From Cryptoclostridium sp036644995 (GTDB taxonomy: Bacteria; Bacillota; Dehalobacteriia; UBA7702): a DNA stretch of 64,000 bases. The DNA is taken from NCBI GenBank assembly GCA_036644995.1, contig JAVXOZ010000006.1, positions 23,672 to 87,671 of the forward strand. Direction: 5' to 3'. The first letter of the stretch is position 1. Every line of letters starts with the position of its first letter. Both the position numbers and the translations under genes were made by a program. The notes under the pieces were generated by a model. That model did no database searches. It saw only the letters and a program-made list of their open reading frames with translations, and had not been told where the DNA came from. Shown here in pieces: positions 50,844 to 59,627 of the stretch.

Positions 50844-52205
50844 TTACATTAATACAGATGCGTCGCCTGCAAGTTTGGTAAGGCGACCATTTTCCATTAA
50901 GCCTATTTTTTCCATCCACGCTTCAAATTCTGCCAAGGGGCGAGTATTGGAAATAGCTCTTAAGGAGGCAATATCATGGTAACTGGTGCTTTGATAATTA
51001 AGCATAATATCATCACCCATGGGCACACCCATAAAGTAATTGCACCCCGCAGTTGTTAAAAGCACCGCTAAATTTTCTAAATCGTTTTGGTCTGCTTTCA
51101 TGTGGTTTGTATAGCAAACATCAACCCCCATGGGCACACCGGATAATTTACCCATAAAATGGTCTTCCAACCCTGCACGAGCCACTTGTTTACTATCGTA
51201 TAAATATTCCGGGCCGATAAATCCTACCACGGTATTTACTAAAAAAGGTTGGTATCTTTTGGCAAATCCATAGCAACGTGCCTCCAAGGTAACTTGGTCT
51301 GCACCGCCGTGTGCCTCGGAAGAAAGCTCCGAGCCTTGTCCTGTTTCAAAATAATTAACATTGGGGCCTTCAGCGGCACCATGGGTAAGCATTAATTCAC
51401 GGGATTGGGCAATAATGTTGCCATCAATACCAAAAGCGGAATTAGCAGCTTCTGTACCGGCAATACTTTGGAAAATTAAACCTGTTTTTGCACCGTTTTC
51501 AATGGCTTTCATTTGGGTGGTAACGTGGGAAAGCACACAGAGTTGGGTGGGTATATCCCATTTTTGCATATATTCATCAACGGCATCAAGCAAGCGTTTG
51601 GTGCCAACGGGATTATCCTCCACGGGATTAATGCCGATAACCGCATCACCAATACCATAGGAAAGTCCACTTCTTAATGAAGCTAATATCCCATCCACAT
51701 CATCGGTGGGGTGATTGGGCTGAAGCCGAACTGCTAAACGTCCTTCTTCCCCAATGGTGGTGCGACAATGGGCAGTTACTCTTAATTTTTGAGCAGCTAA
51801 AATCAAATCCATATTGGACATAATTTTGCAAACTCCTGCCACCATTTCACTGGTGAGCCCACGGCCTAATCTTTTTAAATCCGCACCTGTGGTTTCATCG
51901 CATAAAATATATTCACGCAGTGCTTCCACTGTCCAATTTTTAATTTCGTTATAGATAACTACGTTTATGTCATCTTGGATTATCCTGGTAACCTCATCAT
52001 CTTCGTAAGGGATAACAGGATTGTTCCGTAAATCTTCTAATGTTAATTCGCTCAAAACCGCTTTTGCTGCAACTCTCTCAGCAACACTGTGAGCTGCAAC
52101 TTCGGCTAAAACGTCTCCGGATTTCTCCTCATTGGCTTTTGCCAAAACGTCTTTTACATCTCGAAATTGGTAAGAATTGCCAAACAACTTTGTGATTAAT
52201 CGCAT
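50844..52205 (-). CDS. eutB: Ethanolamine ammonia-lyase large subunit, second copy
   Basis: The 453-residue protein is a full-length EutB with its own variants (NPVIPYEDDEVTRIIQDDIN, GRGLTSEMVAGV, DAVIGINPVEDNP). It forms a two-gene operon with eutC2. It is transcribed from a sigma-A promoter, not sigma-54, so it should be expressed independently of the BMC operon. It could supply the lyase under non-inducing conditions or act on another amino alcohol. Confidence 0.95.
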   Translation of the reverse strand: MRLITKLFGNSYQFRDVKDVLAKANEEKSGDVLAEVAAHSVAERVAAKAVLSELTLEDLRNNPVIPYEDDEVTRIIQDDINVVIYNEIKNWTVEALREYILCDETTGADLKRLGRGLTSEMVAGVCKIMSNMDLILAAQKLRVTAHCRTTIGEEGRLAVRLQPNHPTDDVDGILASLRSGLSYGIGDAVIGINPVEDNPVGTKRLLDAVDEYMQKWDIPTQLCVLSHVTTQMKAIENGAKTGLIFQSIAGTEAANSAFGIDGNIIAQSRELMLTHGAAEGPNVNYFETGQGSELSSEAHGGADQVTLEARCYGFAKRYQPFLVNTVVGFIGPEYLYDSKQVARAGLEDHFMGKLSGVPMGVDVCYTNHMKADQNDLENLAVLLTTAGCNYFMGVPMGDDIMLNYQSTSYHDIASLRAISNTRPLAEFEAWMEKIGLMENGRLTKLAGDASVLM

Positions 52206-52270
52206 CTCTACACCTCGTTTTTCTCCATTAGTTATCTGAATATAATTTGGTATATAAACAGTCCAATATT

Positions 52271-52299
52271 ATTATAGTATTTTTTTTCAAAAAGTGCAA
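52271..52299 (-). promoter_or_regulatory. Sigma-A promoter of the second eutBC pair
   Basis: On the minus strand TTGCAC (52299-52294), 17-base spacer, TATAAT (52276-52271). The 340-base divergent region to the patatin gene holds this and the opposing promoter; no gene seen. Confidence 0.78.
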
Positions 52300-52471
52300 T
52301 ATTATATTGAAAAGATATTAATATTTTTTCCCGTTAATAAATTATTTTGTTGCAAATTGGGTATAAGATTAAGTTTAAATCCATATTATAGTGGGTGTTT
52401 ATAGAAAAGTGTAAAATATATATGTATTTTATACTTTCTTTTTTTATAGCAAATATCTATACAGTGCAAAA

Positions 52472-52500
52472 GTGACTATCGGTGAAAAAAATGGTATAAT
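52472..52500 (+). promoter_or_regulatory. Sigma-A promoter of the patatin-like gene
   Basis: GTGACT, 17-base spacer, TATAAT (52495-52500), 46 bases before the TTG start. Confidence 0.65.
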
Positions 52501-52545
52501 TACTGCATATTAAAATGATGTATATTTAAAGAAAGGGTGATTAAT

Positions 52546-53385
52546 TTGCCTTCATTAGTGTTAGAGGGCGGCGGATTTCGTGGTGTTTTTACCCAAGGTG
52601 TACTGGATGCACTTTTAGATTACGATATTATGTTCCCCTATGTTATTGGGGTTTCCGCAGGTATATCCAATGGTTATTCCTATGTTTCACGGCAGCGGGG
52701 TAGAAATTGGGAAATTGCCGCTAAGTATTATAATGATAAACGCTATTATGGTTATGGTAACTATTTAAAAAATAAATCTGTTTTTGGTTTGGAATTTATG
52801 TTTGAAACCGTGCCCAATGAATTACTGCCTTACGATTATGAGGAATTGGCTAATTATAAGGGGCAGATTTTAGCCGGTCTTACCCATGGAGTAACCGGGG
52901 AACCACGATATTTTAGCCAAAGCCCCACAGATAAAACCAATAAAATTCTACGTGCAACCTGCTCCATACCATTTTTCTTTCCCCCTGTGGAGATTGAGGG
53001 TGAAGAATATTTTGATGGTGGCATAGCAGACCCCATACCTGTAAAAAAAGCTGTGGCAGATGGCAATAAAAAACATTTAATAGTTTTAACCCAGCCCAAA
53101 GGCTACAAAAAGGAAGCTACAAAAACCAATGAAAAAGGGGCAAATTTTTTAAAAAAGAATTATCCCGGTACTGCCCAAGTAATGCTGGAGCGTTTTGAAA
53201 ATTACAACAAACATCTGAATTTTTGCCATGAGTTGGAAAATAAAGGTGAAGCCATAGTTTTACATCCCAAAAGAGCCACAGTGGTGGAACGCTTTGAACG
53301 GGATATAGATAAATTACGCCTATTATATGAAGATGGCTATATTATGTGCAAAGCCAATATAGAAAAGATTAAAGAAATGTTCTAA
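52546..53385 (+). CDS. Patatin-like phospholipase/acyl hydrolase
   Basis: The protein of about 279 residues shows the patatin catalytic dyad. An oxyanion loop GGGFRGVFTQ is near the N terminus, the nucleophile elbow is GVSAG (Ser in GxSxG), and the DGG motif is YFDGGIADPIPV. It resembles bacterial YjjU/RssA-type lipases that release fatty acids from membrane lipids. TTG 52546 is chosen because the GTG at 52537 lies inside the AAAGGGTGA ribosome binding site. It diverges from eutBC2. Confidence 0.88.
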   Translation: MPSLVLEGGGFRGVFTQGVLDALLDYDIMFPYVIGVSAGISNGYSYVSRQRGRNWEIAAKYYNDKRYYGYGNYLKNKSVFGLEFMFETVPNELLPYDYEELANYKGQILAGLTHGVTGEPRYFSQSPTDKTNKILRATCSIPFFFPPVEIEGEEYFDGGIADPIPVKKAVADGNKKHLIVLTQPKGYKKEATKTNEKGANFLKKNYPGTAQVMLERFENYNKHLNFCHELENKGEAIVLHPKRATVVERFERDIDKLRLLYEDGYIMCKANIEKIKEMF

Positions 53386-53450
53386 ATATTTATATTTACG
53401 GTTTCGGTGAACGGCGGAGATATAAGCAAATTGCATTTTGTCTACAATCT

Positions 53451-53478
53451 AAGTAGCTCTTTGGAATAAGAGCTGTTT
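53451..53478 (+). terminator. Hairpin 1 (diverged) flanking repeat element copy 4
   Basis: AAGTAGCTCTT / AAGAGCTGTTT stem, 65 bases after the patatin gene. It is a sequence variant of hairpins 2 and 3 with paired changes that keep the stem (GCTC/GAGC versus GCCC/GGGC). ACAATCT directly precedes it, resembling the right end of a repeat element. Confidence 0.7.
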
Positions 53479-53636
53479 AGGCTGTGGATAAAGTCTGATA
53501 TTCGGCAAAATCCCTTCTCATCGACTGCTTATGTACATCTATGTACACTGCACAGCCGCTGCTCAGGGAGTTTTGCCGAATCTAAGTCTTTCTTCACAGC
53601 CTGACATCTTGGCAAAAACTATGTTTTTGACAATCT
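53479..53636 (+). repeat. Palindromic repeat element, copy 4 (158 bp)
   Basis: Starts AGGCTGTGGATAAAG, ends TTTGACAATCT. It is nearly identical to copy 5, separated from it by the 29-base hairpin 2, so copies 4 and 5 form a 187-bp tandem. All expected internal stems are present. Confidence 0.92.
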
Positions 53637-53665
53637 AAGCAGCCCTTTGAAATATGGGGCTGCTT
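53637..53665 (+). repeat. Hairpin 2 between repeat element copies 4 and 5
   Basis: AAGCAGCCC / GGGCTGCTT hairpin, 29 bp, identical to hairpin 3 at 53824-53852. Confidence 0.88.
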
Positions 53666-53823
53666 AGGCTGTGGATAAAGTCTGATATTCGGCAAAATCC
53701 CTTCTCATCGACTGCTTATGTACATCTATGTACACTGCACAGCCGCTGCTCAGGGAGTTTTGCCGAATCTAAGTCTTTCTTCACAGCCTGACATCTTGGC
53801 AAAAACTATGTTTTTGACAATCT
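53666..53823 (+). repeat. Palindromic repeat element, copy 5 (158 bp)
   Basis: Essentially identical to copy 4, including AGGCTGTGG and GACAATCT ends. Near-identity suggests a recent tandem duplication or second insertion into the duplicated hairpin. Confidence 0.92.
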
Positions 53824-53852
53824 AAGCAGCCCTTTGAAATATGGGGCTGCTT
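53824..53852 (+). terminator. Hairpin 3, distal duplicate, probable patatin terminator
   Basis: Same 29-bp hairpin as 53637-53665, followed by a T-rich stretch (TTTGTTTCCGGTTTTTT). It is likely the original terminator end. The remaining 53853-54103 is AT-rich with no gene; CCTATTTTTAGTGGTTATTTA and CCTATTTTTACTGG near 53970-54005 repeat. Confidence 0.75.
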
Positions 53853-54103
53853 TGTTTCCGGTTTTTTGTAAGAAAAACAGGGATTTTTATCGTTGTTGTA
53901 GTTTGTGTGATTATTATAGTATATTTGCGTATTTTTTTTGTTTTTAAATAAGAAATCTTTTATATAATTACCTATTTTTAGTGGTTATTTACCTATTTTT
54001 ACTGGTATAGATAATTTTTTTATGTTATACTTTTTTTAGATAAATAAACTGCAAAACTGAAATAAATACCATTTCTTTGTTTGTTGGATTGGAAGCGATA
54101 TTG

Positions 54104-55894
54104 ATGAAAAAATTTAAACTGCTATTATGTTTTTTAACCACCCTTATTATCCTATCTGTGCCCTTGGGGGTTTTAGGGGCAAGTGATAACCAAAAAGGTA
54201 GCGGTATTTGGGTTGTGAAATTTAAGGATACGGTTTCAACTTCTGCTTTAAGTGCTGAGGTTAAAACTGTGGAATCTAAAAACAATGGCGAATTAGAACC
54301 TTTAACTACCACTAACAGTGATTATTACACAACTAAAAATCCACAAATTGCTGAGGATATGGCAAATAGCGATGCTGTGGAATATGTGGAAGAAAGTGGT
54401 TACAGCTATGCTTCCCTTATTCCCAATGATACTTTTTTTGCACCCACAGTAACCAATGCTGCACCATCCACTTATCAATATGCTTATGATGTATTGGAAA
54501 CATCGGGAATTTGGGATAAAACCAAGGGTAGTAAAGATGTAAACATAGTGGTTATTGACAGTGGCTTTACTTATGACCATGAAGATGGTGCCAATATTAA
54601 ACCCGGTAAAGACTATGTAACAAATGGTATCAACGATTATGATTGCAGCGTGCATGGCACAGCTTGCGCAGGAATTATTGGTGCAACATTTAATAATTCC
54701 ATGGGTATAGCAGGTGCTGCCCCGGATTGCAACGTAACCATGTTGCGGTGCTTTAAAATTGTGGGTAATGATGTAAGAGGCGAAAATGACGCAATAGCCG
54801 CCGCCATCAGAGATGCTGTGGATATTTATCATGCCAAGGTTATTTCCATGAGTTTTGGCACACAGCAAAACAATAAATTTTTGGAAGAAGCTGTAAAATA
54901 CGCATATAGTAAAGGTGTAATTATGGTGGCTGCCACGGGCAATACCGGTGATAAAATAGGCTTGGAACGCAATGCGGTGGAGTACCCTGCATCTTATAAT
55001 CAGGTAATTGGTGTTGGCTCTGTGGATAGGGAGAAAAATATTTCCTCTTTTTCCACGCAAAATAAATCCACCTATGTATCCGCACCGGGTTCTTCTATCT
55101 TATCTTTATCTAATCCCGATAAGAATAACGGCAATTTGTATAAATCCATGAATGGTACATCCTTGGCAACCCCATATGTTTCCTCTTTGGCGGCTTTGGC
55201 TTTGAGTATAGACCCAACCATGACCTCAGCGGAATTTAGGGGCATATTACGGTCCTCATCGGAAGATAGGGGTACAAAAGGTTATGATTACGGCTATGGC
55301 TACGGTGTAATCAATTACAATAACTTTTTTAAGGTAATGTCGGAGAAATTTTTAGATGTTCCCGATGGTGAGTGGTATGCACTTTCGGTATATTCCTTGA
55401 AAGATCAAGGCATTATTGATGGAAAAAGTAAATATCTATTTGACCCCAACGGTAAAGTAACCCGTGGGGAATTTGTGAAAATTTTAGCTAAGGCTTCTCA
55501 AGAAGATACCGCATCCTATAAGGGAACTACCTCTTTTATTGACGTGCCTGTTAATGAATGGTATACGGAGTATGTTAATTGGGGTGTAAAAAATGAAATA
55601 GTTAAAGGCTTTGGTAATAATCTTTTTAAACCCGAAGACCCTATACAAAGAGAAGAAATGGCTGCTATGATCAGTCGCTATGTTAAATCCAAAAATATTA
55701 CTCTTACCAAAGTAACGGAGAAGGTTGTTTTTAAAGACGATAAAAATATTTCTGATTGGGCAAGAGATGATATTTATTTATTAAATGAGTCCGGGGTAAT
55801 TACAGGGGATACCGAAGGAACATTCAGACCCCAAGATTCCACAATCAGAGCAGAAACCGCAGCTATGATAGATAGATTTTTAAAAAATAATTAA
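54104..55894 (+). CDS. Secreted subtilisin-family serine protease with three SLH domains
   Basis: The 596-residue protein has a signal peptide (about residues 1-26, MKKFKLLLCFLTTLIILSVP), a short prodomain and an S8 catalytic domain. Asp152 (VVIDSGF), His184 (SVHGTACAGI) and Ser353 (MNGTSLATPY) form the triad. Three SLH modules follow (from about residue 420; FLDVPDGEWYA, FIDVPVNEWYT, FKDDKNISDWA), which should bind the pyruvylated wall polymer made through CsaB. ATG 54104 is chosen over TTG 54077 because it starts the signal peptide directly. Confidence 0.93.
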   Translation: MKKFKLLLCFLTTLIILSVPLGVLGASDNQKGSGIWVVKFKDTVSTSALSAEVKTVESKNNGELEPLTTTNSDYYTTKNPQIAEDMANSDAVEYVEESGYSYASLIPNDTFFAPTVTNAAPSTYQYAYDVLETSGIWDKTKGSKDVNIVVIDSGFTYDHEDGANIKPGKDYVTNGINDYDCSVHGTACAGIIGATFNNSMGIAGAAPDCNVTMLRCFKIVGNDVRGENDAIAAAIRDAVDIYHAKVISMSFGTQQNNKFLEEAVKYAYSKGVIMVAATGNTGDKIGLERNAVEYPASYNQVIGVGSVDREKNISSFSTQNKSTYVSAPGSSILSLSNPDKNNGNLYKSMNGTSLATPYVSSLAALALSIDPTMTSAEFRGILRSSSEDRGTKGYDYGYGYGVINYNNFFKVMSEKFLDVPDGEWYALSVYSLKDQGIIDGKSKYLFDPNGKVTRGEFVKILAKASQEDTASYKGTTSFIDVPVNEWYTEYVNWGVKNEIVKGFGNNLFKPEDPIQREEMAAMISRYVKSKNITLTKVTEKVVFKDDKNISDWARDDIYLLNESGVITGDTEGTFRPQDSTIRAETAAMIDRFLKNN

Positions 55895-55906
55895 AACATA
55901 AAAGAA

Positions 55907-55947
55907 AAAGAGGTTATCAACGTATTTTTACGCTGATAACCTCTTTT
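55907..55947 (+). terminator. Terminator of the SLH protease gene
   Basis: AAAGAGGTTATCA (55907-55919) pairs with TGATAACCTCTTT (55934-55946), 12 bases after the stop. Confidence 0.88.
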
Positions 55948-56072
55948 AGATTTTATAACAAGTTTGGTATTGGGTGAAAATTTCTCACTTAGATTTTGTA
56001 CCAAGTCTGATATTAGGTTAATATTCTCACTTAGATTTTGTACCAATTCTGATATTGGGTGAAATTCCCTCA
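55946..56072. repeat. Three tandem ~42-bp repeats
   Basis: Units at 55946-55988, 55989-56030 and 56031-56072 share TTAGATTTTGTACCAAGTCT then GATATT(A/G)GGTGAAA and CTCAC. The second half resembles the left arm of the 160-bp element (TCTGATATTCGGCAAAATCC). They lie between convergent genes. Confidence 0.75.
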
Positions 56073-56157
56073 TTGTGATTGTTTGTGAGTACCTTAGAAA
56101 CAGCACATTTGGGGCTGGGGGCTAAATATAAGCCATTGTTTAAGCTGTTTAGTCGGG

Positions 56158-57822
56158 TTAATCATCGCTAAAGGGGGAGCCGCCAATAAATTCTCGCAAC
56201 AGAGAGCCGGGAGGTACAACTGTGGCATCAACAGGTTTTATAAAATCTAAAATTCCCAGCAGGCGTTTAGCCTCGTGGTAATATTTGTTTTTAGTGGTTA
56301 TTTGTCCTAATTTCGGTGCAATAATGGGTTTTAAAACAGCAAGTTCATAAATTAAAGCGGTATTGATGAAATAATCTGCATTTTCCTGATATGGAAAAAT
56401 GTTTTTATCCTCACCACGCTGCACAGATTCCCAGCGTTTCATTGTTTCATCAGGGGTGGTGTTTCTAAATTGCATATCTCTTGTCATCCGCCGCAGTAAT
56501 CTATTATCCGTGCTGGATATGGGGTTGTATTGATCCAAATTTAATTGGGTTAAAGCACTGATATAAATGCGTTTTTTATTTTTTGTTTTCACATTGTGGG
56601 CTATACGGTGGTTTAAACAGTGCATTCCCTCTACAATGAGTATTTGTTGAGGGTTCATTTTCATGGTGCGTGTTTTTTCTGAACGCATACCCCTGTTAAA
56701 ATCAAAAATTGGGGTTTCTACGGTTTTTCCATCTATTAATTCGGCTAAATCGTGGTCAAAGAGTTCTAAATCCAAGGCATTGATATCTTCAAAATCCAAT
56801 TCACCATTTTCATCCTTTGGTGTTTTATCACGATTCAAAAAATAATCGTCCATGGCAATGGTAAGGGGTTCAATACCATTGATGCGGAAAAATATACTTA
56901 ACCTGTGAGATAAGGTGGTTTTGCCAGAAGATGAAGGGCCGGCAATGAGCAAAAGGCGATTATTTTCAATGTCCTTGTTAATATCTCCAACCACTTTAAG
57001 TGTATTTTGCAGTTGCAAACTTTCTGCCATTTCAATAATTTGACTTATTTTGCCCTTTTCGATAACTCTGTTAAGTTCCCCAATTTTAGCAATTTCCAAA
57101 GCTTCCACCCAGTGGTCGTGTTGGTTGAACAGTGTGCCGATTCTGGACATACCGTTGAATTTTGTTAATTTTGTGGGGTTATCTGCGGTGGGCGCCGATA
57201 ATATAAAGCCATCTTCAAAAAAGGTTAAATCAAAAAGCCGCAGTTGGCTGCAATTTGTGGCAAGCTGTCCATCAAATGCCTCCACAGTTTTATCAATTTC
57301 GTAAAAAAACATGGTATGTTGTGAAGATGCCTCTAAAAGTTCGGCTTGGAGAAATTGACCACGTTGTTTATAAAAATAAATTGCATCTTCGCAAAAAATA
57401 GGAACTTTGAGAATAGGAGCTTTTTTATCTATCAAAGATTGCATTTCCAGTTTAAGTGCGGTTAATTCTTGGGGGGTTAAGGGTTCTAATCCTCTGCTTT
57501 GGCAAAATGTGCCGCTGCCCAAAGAATGGCGTATATGTAAATCACGGTGGGGCAGTACATTATTGTGGGCAGAAAGCAACAGCAAGCGTTGGCTGTGGCG
57601 ATATATTCTAATGCCAATGGGACTTTGTATATCTATCCAGCGTATTTCGCAGCTGGCTATAAGGGCATAGTCCAACCCCTGAACATAGCCGTTTACATAT
57701 GCGGCTATTATGGGAATTTTTTGGTTTGGAAAATTCTCCAAAATTTCCTCTAAGATAATGCCATAGTGAAAATCATGGGGAATTCCATTAACAGATACAT
57801 GGATAGTGGATTCTTTTTTCAT
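56158..57822 (-). CDS. Nucleoside (uridine) kinase with TGS and ThrRS-like N-terminal domains
   Basis: The 554-residue protein has an N-terminal TGS-like region (IHVSVNGIPHDFHYGI) and a threonyl-tRNA-synthetase-like second domain (residues about 60-190). A uridine kinase/phosphoribulokinase domain from about residue 285 has P-loop IAGPSSSGKTTLSHRL, then AMDDYFLNRDKTP and VEGMHCLNHRI. This fused architecture is typical of Clostridia and is annotated as nucleoside kinase. It would phosphorylate uridine or cytidine; the role of the ThrRS-like part is unknown. Confidence 0.9.
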   Translation of the reverse strand: MKKESTIHVSVNGIPHDFHYGIILEEILENFPNQKIPIIAAYVNGYVQGLDYALIASCEIRWIDIQSPIGIRIYRHSQRLLLLSAHNNVLPHRDLHIRHSLGSGTFCQSRGLEPLTPQELTALKLEMQSLIDKKAPILKVPIFCEDAIYFYKQRGQFLQAELLEASSQHTMFFYEIDKTVEAFDGQLATNCSQLRLFDLTFFEDGFILSAPTADNPTKLTKFNGMSRIGTLFNQHDHWVEALEIAKIGELNRVIEKGKISQIIEMAESLQLQNTLKVVGDINKDIENNRLLLIAGPSSSGKTTLSHRLSIFFRINGIEPLTIAMDDYFLNRDKTPKDENGELDFEDINALDLELFDHDLAELIDGKTVETPIFDFNRGMRSEKTRTMKMNPQQILIVEGMHCLNHRIAHNVKTKNKKRIYISALTQLNLDQYNPISSTDNRLLRRMTRDMQFRNTTPDETMKRWESVQRGEDKNIFPYQENADYFINTALIYELAVLKPIIAPKLGQITTKNKYYHEAKRLLGILDFIKPVDATVVPPGSLLREFIGGSPFSDD

Positions 57823-57856
57823 ATATATTCTTCGCTTCCTTGCTTCCTTTTTTGGC

Positions 57857-58960
57857 TTAAGGGTTTAGCCCTTTTAACTGTGGTAATAAAAATTCCCCAT
57901 CTTTGCGGATGAGAACATCGTCAAACCAAATTTCACCACCGCCGAATTCCGGAGTTTGGATAAGGACTAAATCCCAGTGTACAGCACTTTTGTTGCCATT
58001 AAAGGCATCATCGTAAGATGCACCCGGGGTAAAGTGGATTGAGCCTGCTATTTTTTCATCAAAAAGGATATCTCCCATAGCTTTGTTTATTTGAGGATTA
58101 ACACCCAAGGCAAATTCACCAACAAAACGGCTGCCTTGGTCTGTATCAAATACTTGGTTGCATTTTTCCGTATTATTGGATGTGGCTTTTACTATTTTAC
58201 CATCTTTAAAAGTTAATTCCATATCGGTAAAAACAAAACCATCATGTGGTGATGGGGTATTATAGTGGATAACGCCGTTAACACTATCTTTAACAGGAGC
58301 GGTGTATACTTCACCATCGGGTATATTTCTTCTTCCTGCACATTTTTGGGCGGGTATATCTTTAATGGAAAAGGTTAAATCTGTATTGGGGCCTTTAATG
58401 TGGACTTTATCGGTTTTTTCCATCAATTCTACCAAGGGGTCCATGGATTTATCCATAGCACGGTAATCCACGGTGCAAACGTTAAAGTAATAATCCTCAA
58501 ATGCCTCTGTGGACATTTCCGCCATCTGTGCCATGGAATCATTGGGATACCGCATAACCACCCATTTAGTGTGTGGTACCCGTATTTTTCCATGAACTGG
58601 TTCCCAAAGCAAAGTGGAGTTTAATTCGTGGTTTTTAGAGGGAATTTCTTTCATGGTGTAGCAATTTTCGCTGGCTCTGATGCCTATATAGGCATCCATT
58701 TGCTGCATTTGCAATTCTTCCCATGTTCTTTGTGTATTAAATGTTTCTTTGGTTGCACCTTTTAAAATAGCCGCCTCTAATTTGGGGTTTTGTATTTGTA
58801 AAAAAGGTATAGCTCCCACGGCATAGGCTTTTTCAATAATTTCTGCTGCCAAAGTATCCGCATTGCCAATAACATTGATTAGTACCTTTTCGTTTGGTTT
58901 TAGTTCCGTGGAATAATCTACCAGTAATTCTGCTAATTTTTTACATCTGGGGTCTTTCAT
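57857..58960 (-). CDS. M29-family aminopeptidase
   Basis: The 367-residue protein matches leucyl aminopeptidases of family M29 (AmpS/PepS). It begins with ALAELLVDYSTELKPNEKVL-like sequence (KKLAELLVDYSTELKPNEKV). The two-metal ligands lie in the C-terminal half: VGEFALGVNPQINK, LFDEKIAGSIHFTPG and SAVHWDLVL. It removes N-terminal residues from peptides in the cytosol. Transcribed alone on the minus strand. Confidence 0.9.
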   Translation of the reverse strand: MKDPRCKKLAELLVDYSTELKPNEKVLINVIGNADTLAAEIIEKAYAVGAIPFLQIQNPKLEAAILKGATKETFNTQRTWEELQMQQMDAYIGIRASENCYTMKEIPSKNHELNSTLLWEPVHGKIRVPHTKWVVMRYPNDSMAQMAEMSTEAFEDYYFNVCTVDYRAMDKSMDPLVELMEKTDKVHIKGPNTDLTFSIKDIPAQKCAGRRNIPDGEVYTAPVKDSVNGVIHYNTPSPHDGFVFTDMELTFKDGKIVKATSNNTEKCNQVFDTDQGSRFVGEFALGVNPQINKAMGDILFDEKIAGSIHFTPGASYDDAFNGNKSAVHWDLVLIQTPEFGGGEIWFDDVLIRKDGEFLLPQLKGLNP

Positions 58961-59343
58961 ATTAATCCTCCCAATTATTTAATTATACGATATAATTTCC
59001 GCCTAAAGTTAGTTTATATCATATTTTTCTCTAATGGATATTATGTACAATATTATACCATAAATCCCGGAAAAATAAAAGTTGTAACAAAATCATCTAT
59101 TTGCCATATTATATAAATACCCCGTTAATTTATTGTTATCCTACACTTATCTTTGTTAAAATTCCTCACTTCCCCAATATTAGTTTTATGGTTTTGAACT
59201 TTGTATTTAAAAAAACCATGAATATAGGTAGTATTTCGGGTAAAAATTGCTATTTTATCGAAAAATAGCAATTAATTAAAAAATTTTAATTTTTTTGTCG
59301 TTTTTCTTGAAATTTTGTGATAAAATAAAAGGAGCGTGTAAGT
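58961..59343. other. Divergent intergenic region, no gene seen
   Basis: AT-rich sequence between the aminopeptidase and the DUF3343 gene. A minor inverted pair (GCTATTTT/AAAATAGC at 59249-59270) is visible just upstream of the likely promoter for the plus-strand operon. No RNA gene was recognised. Confidence 0.45.
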
Positions 59344-59607
59344 ATGTCCAAAAATGTCGTAATAGCTTTCATATTTCCAAATACTAATTATGCTATGGAA
59401 GCAGAAAGCTTTTTGGCCAAGGCGAAATTACACCCTAATTTTTTGGCTTTACCCGGAGATTTGGGTTTAGGGTGCGGAACCGCTGTAACTGTACTTGAAG
59501 GTGGGGAAAAACAGGCTATTGCCGTTTTGAAAAAAAACAGTGTATCTGTTTTATCCATTTGGATAGTGGGTAAAAATGGTGAACCATGGAAACCATATAA
59601 GCGTTAA
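59344..59607 (+). CDS. DUF3343 protein (putative Se/S carrier-like)
   Basis: The 87-residue protein matches DUF3343 (IAFIFPNTNYAMEAESFLAK, then DLGLGCGTAVTV with the central Cys in GCGTA). These proteins are often near selenium or sulfur-transfer genes and are proposed sulfur/selenium carriers; the function is unproven. Ribosome binding site AAAGGAGCG. It starts a likely operon with the AAA ATPase and LUD genes. Confidence 0.82.
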   Translation: MSKNVVIAFIFPNTNYAMEAESFLAKAKLHPNFLALPGDLGLGCGTAVTVLEGGEKQAIAVLKKNSVSVLSIWIVGKNGEPWKPYKR

Positions 59608-59627
59608 GCAGATAAAAGGTGATATTT

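Noticed and set aside
3657..53823. The five similar repeats as a CRISPR array
   Set aside because: Copies are dispersed over 50 kb, in both orientations, about 160 bp long, without spacers or cas genes.
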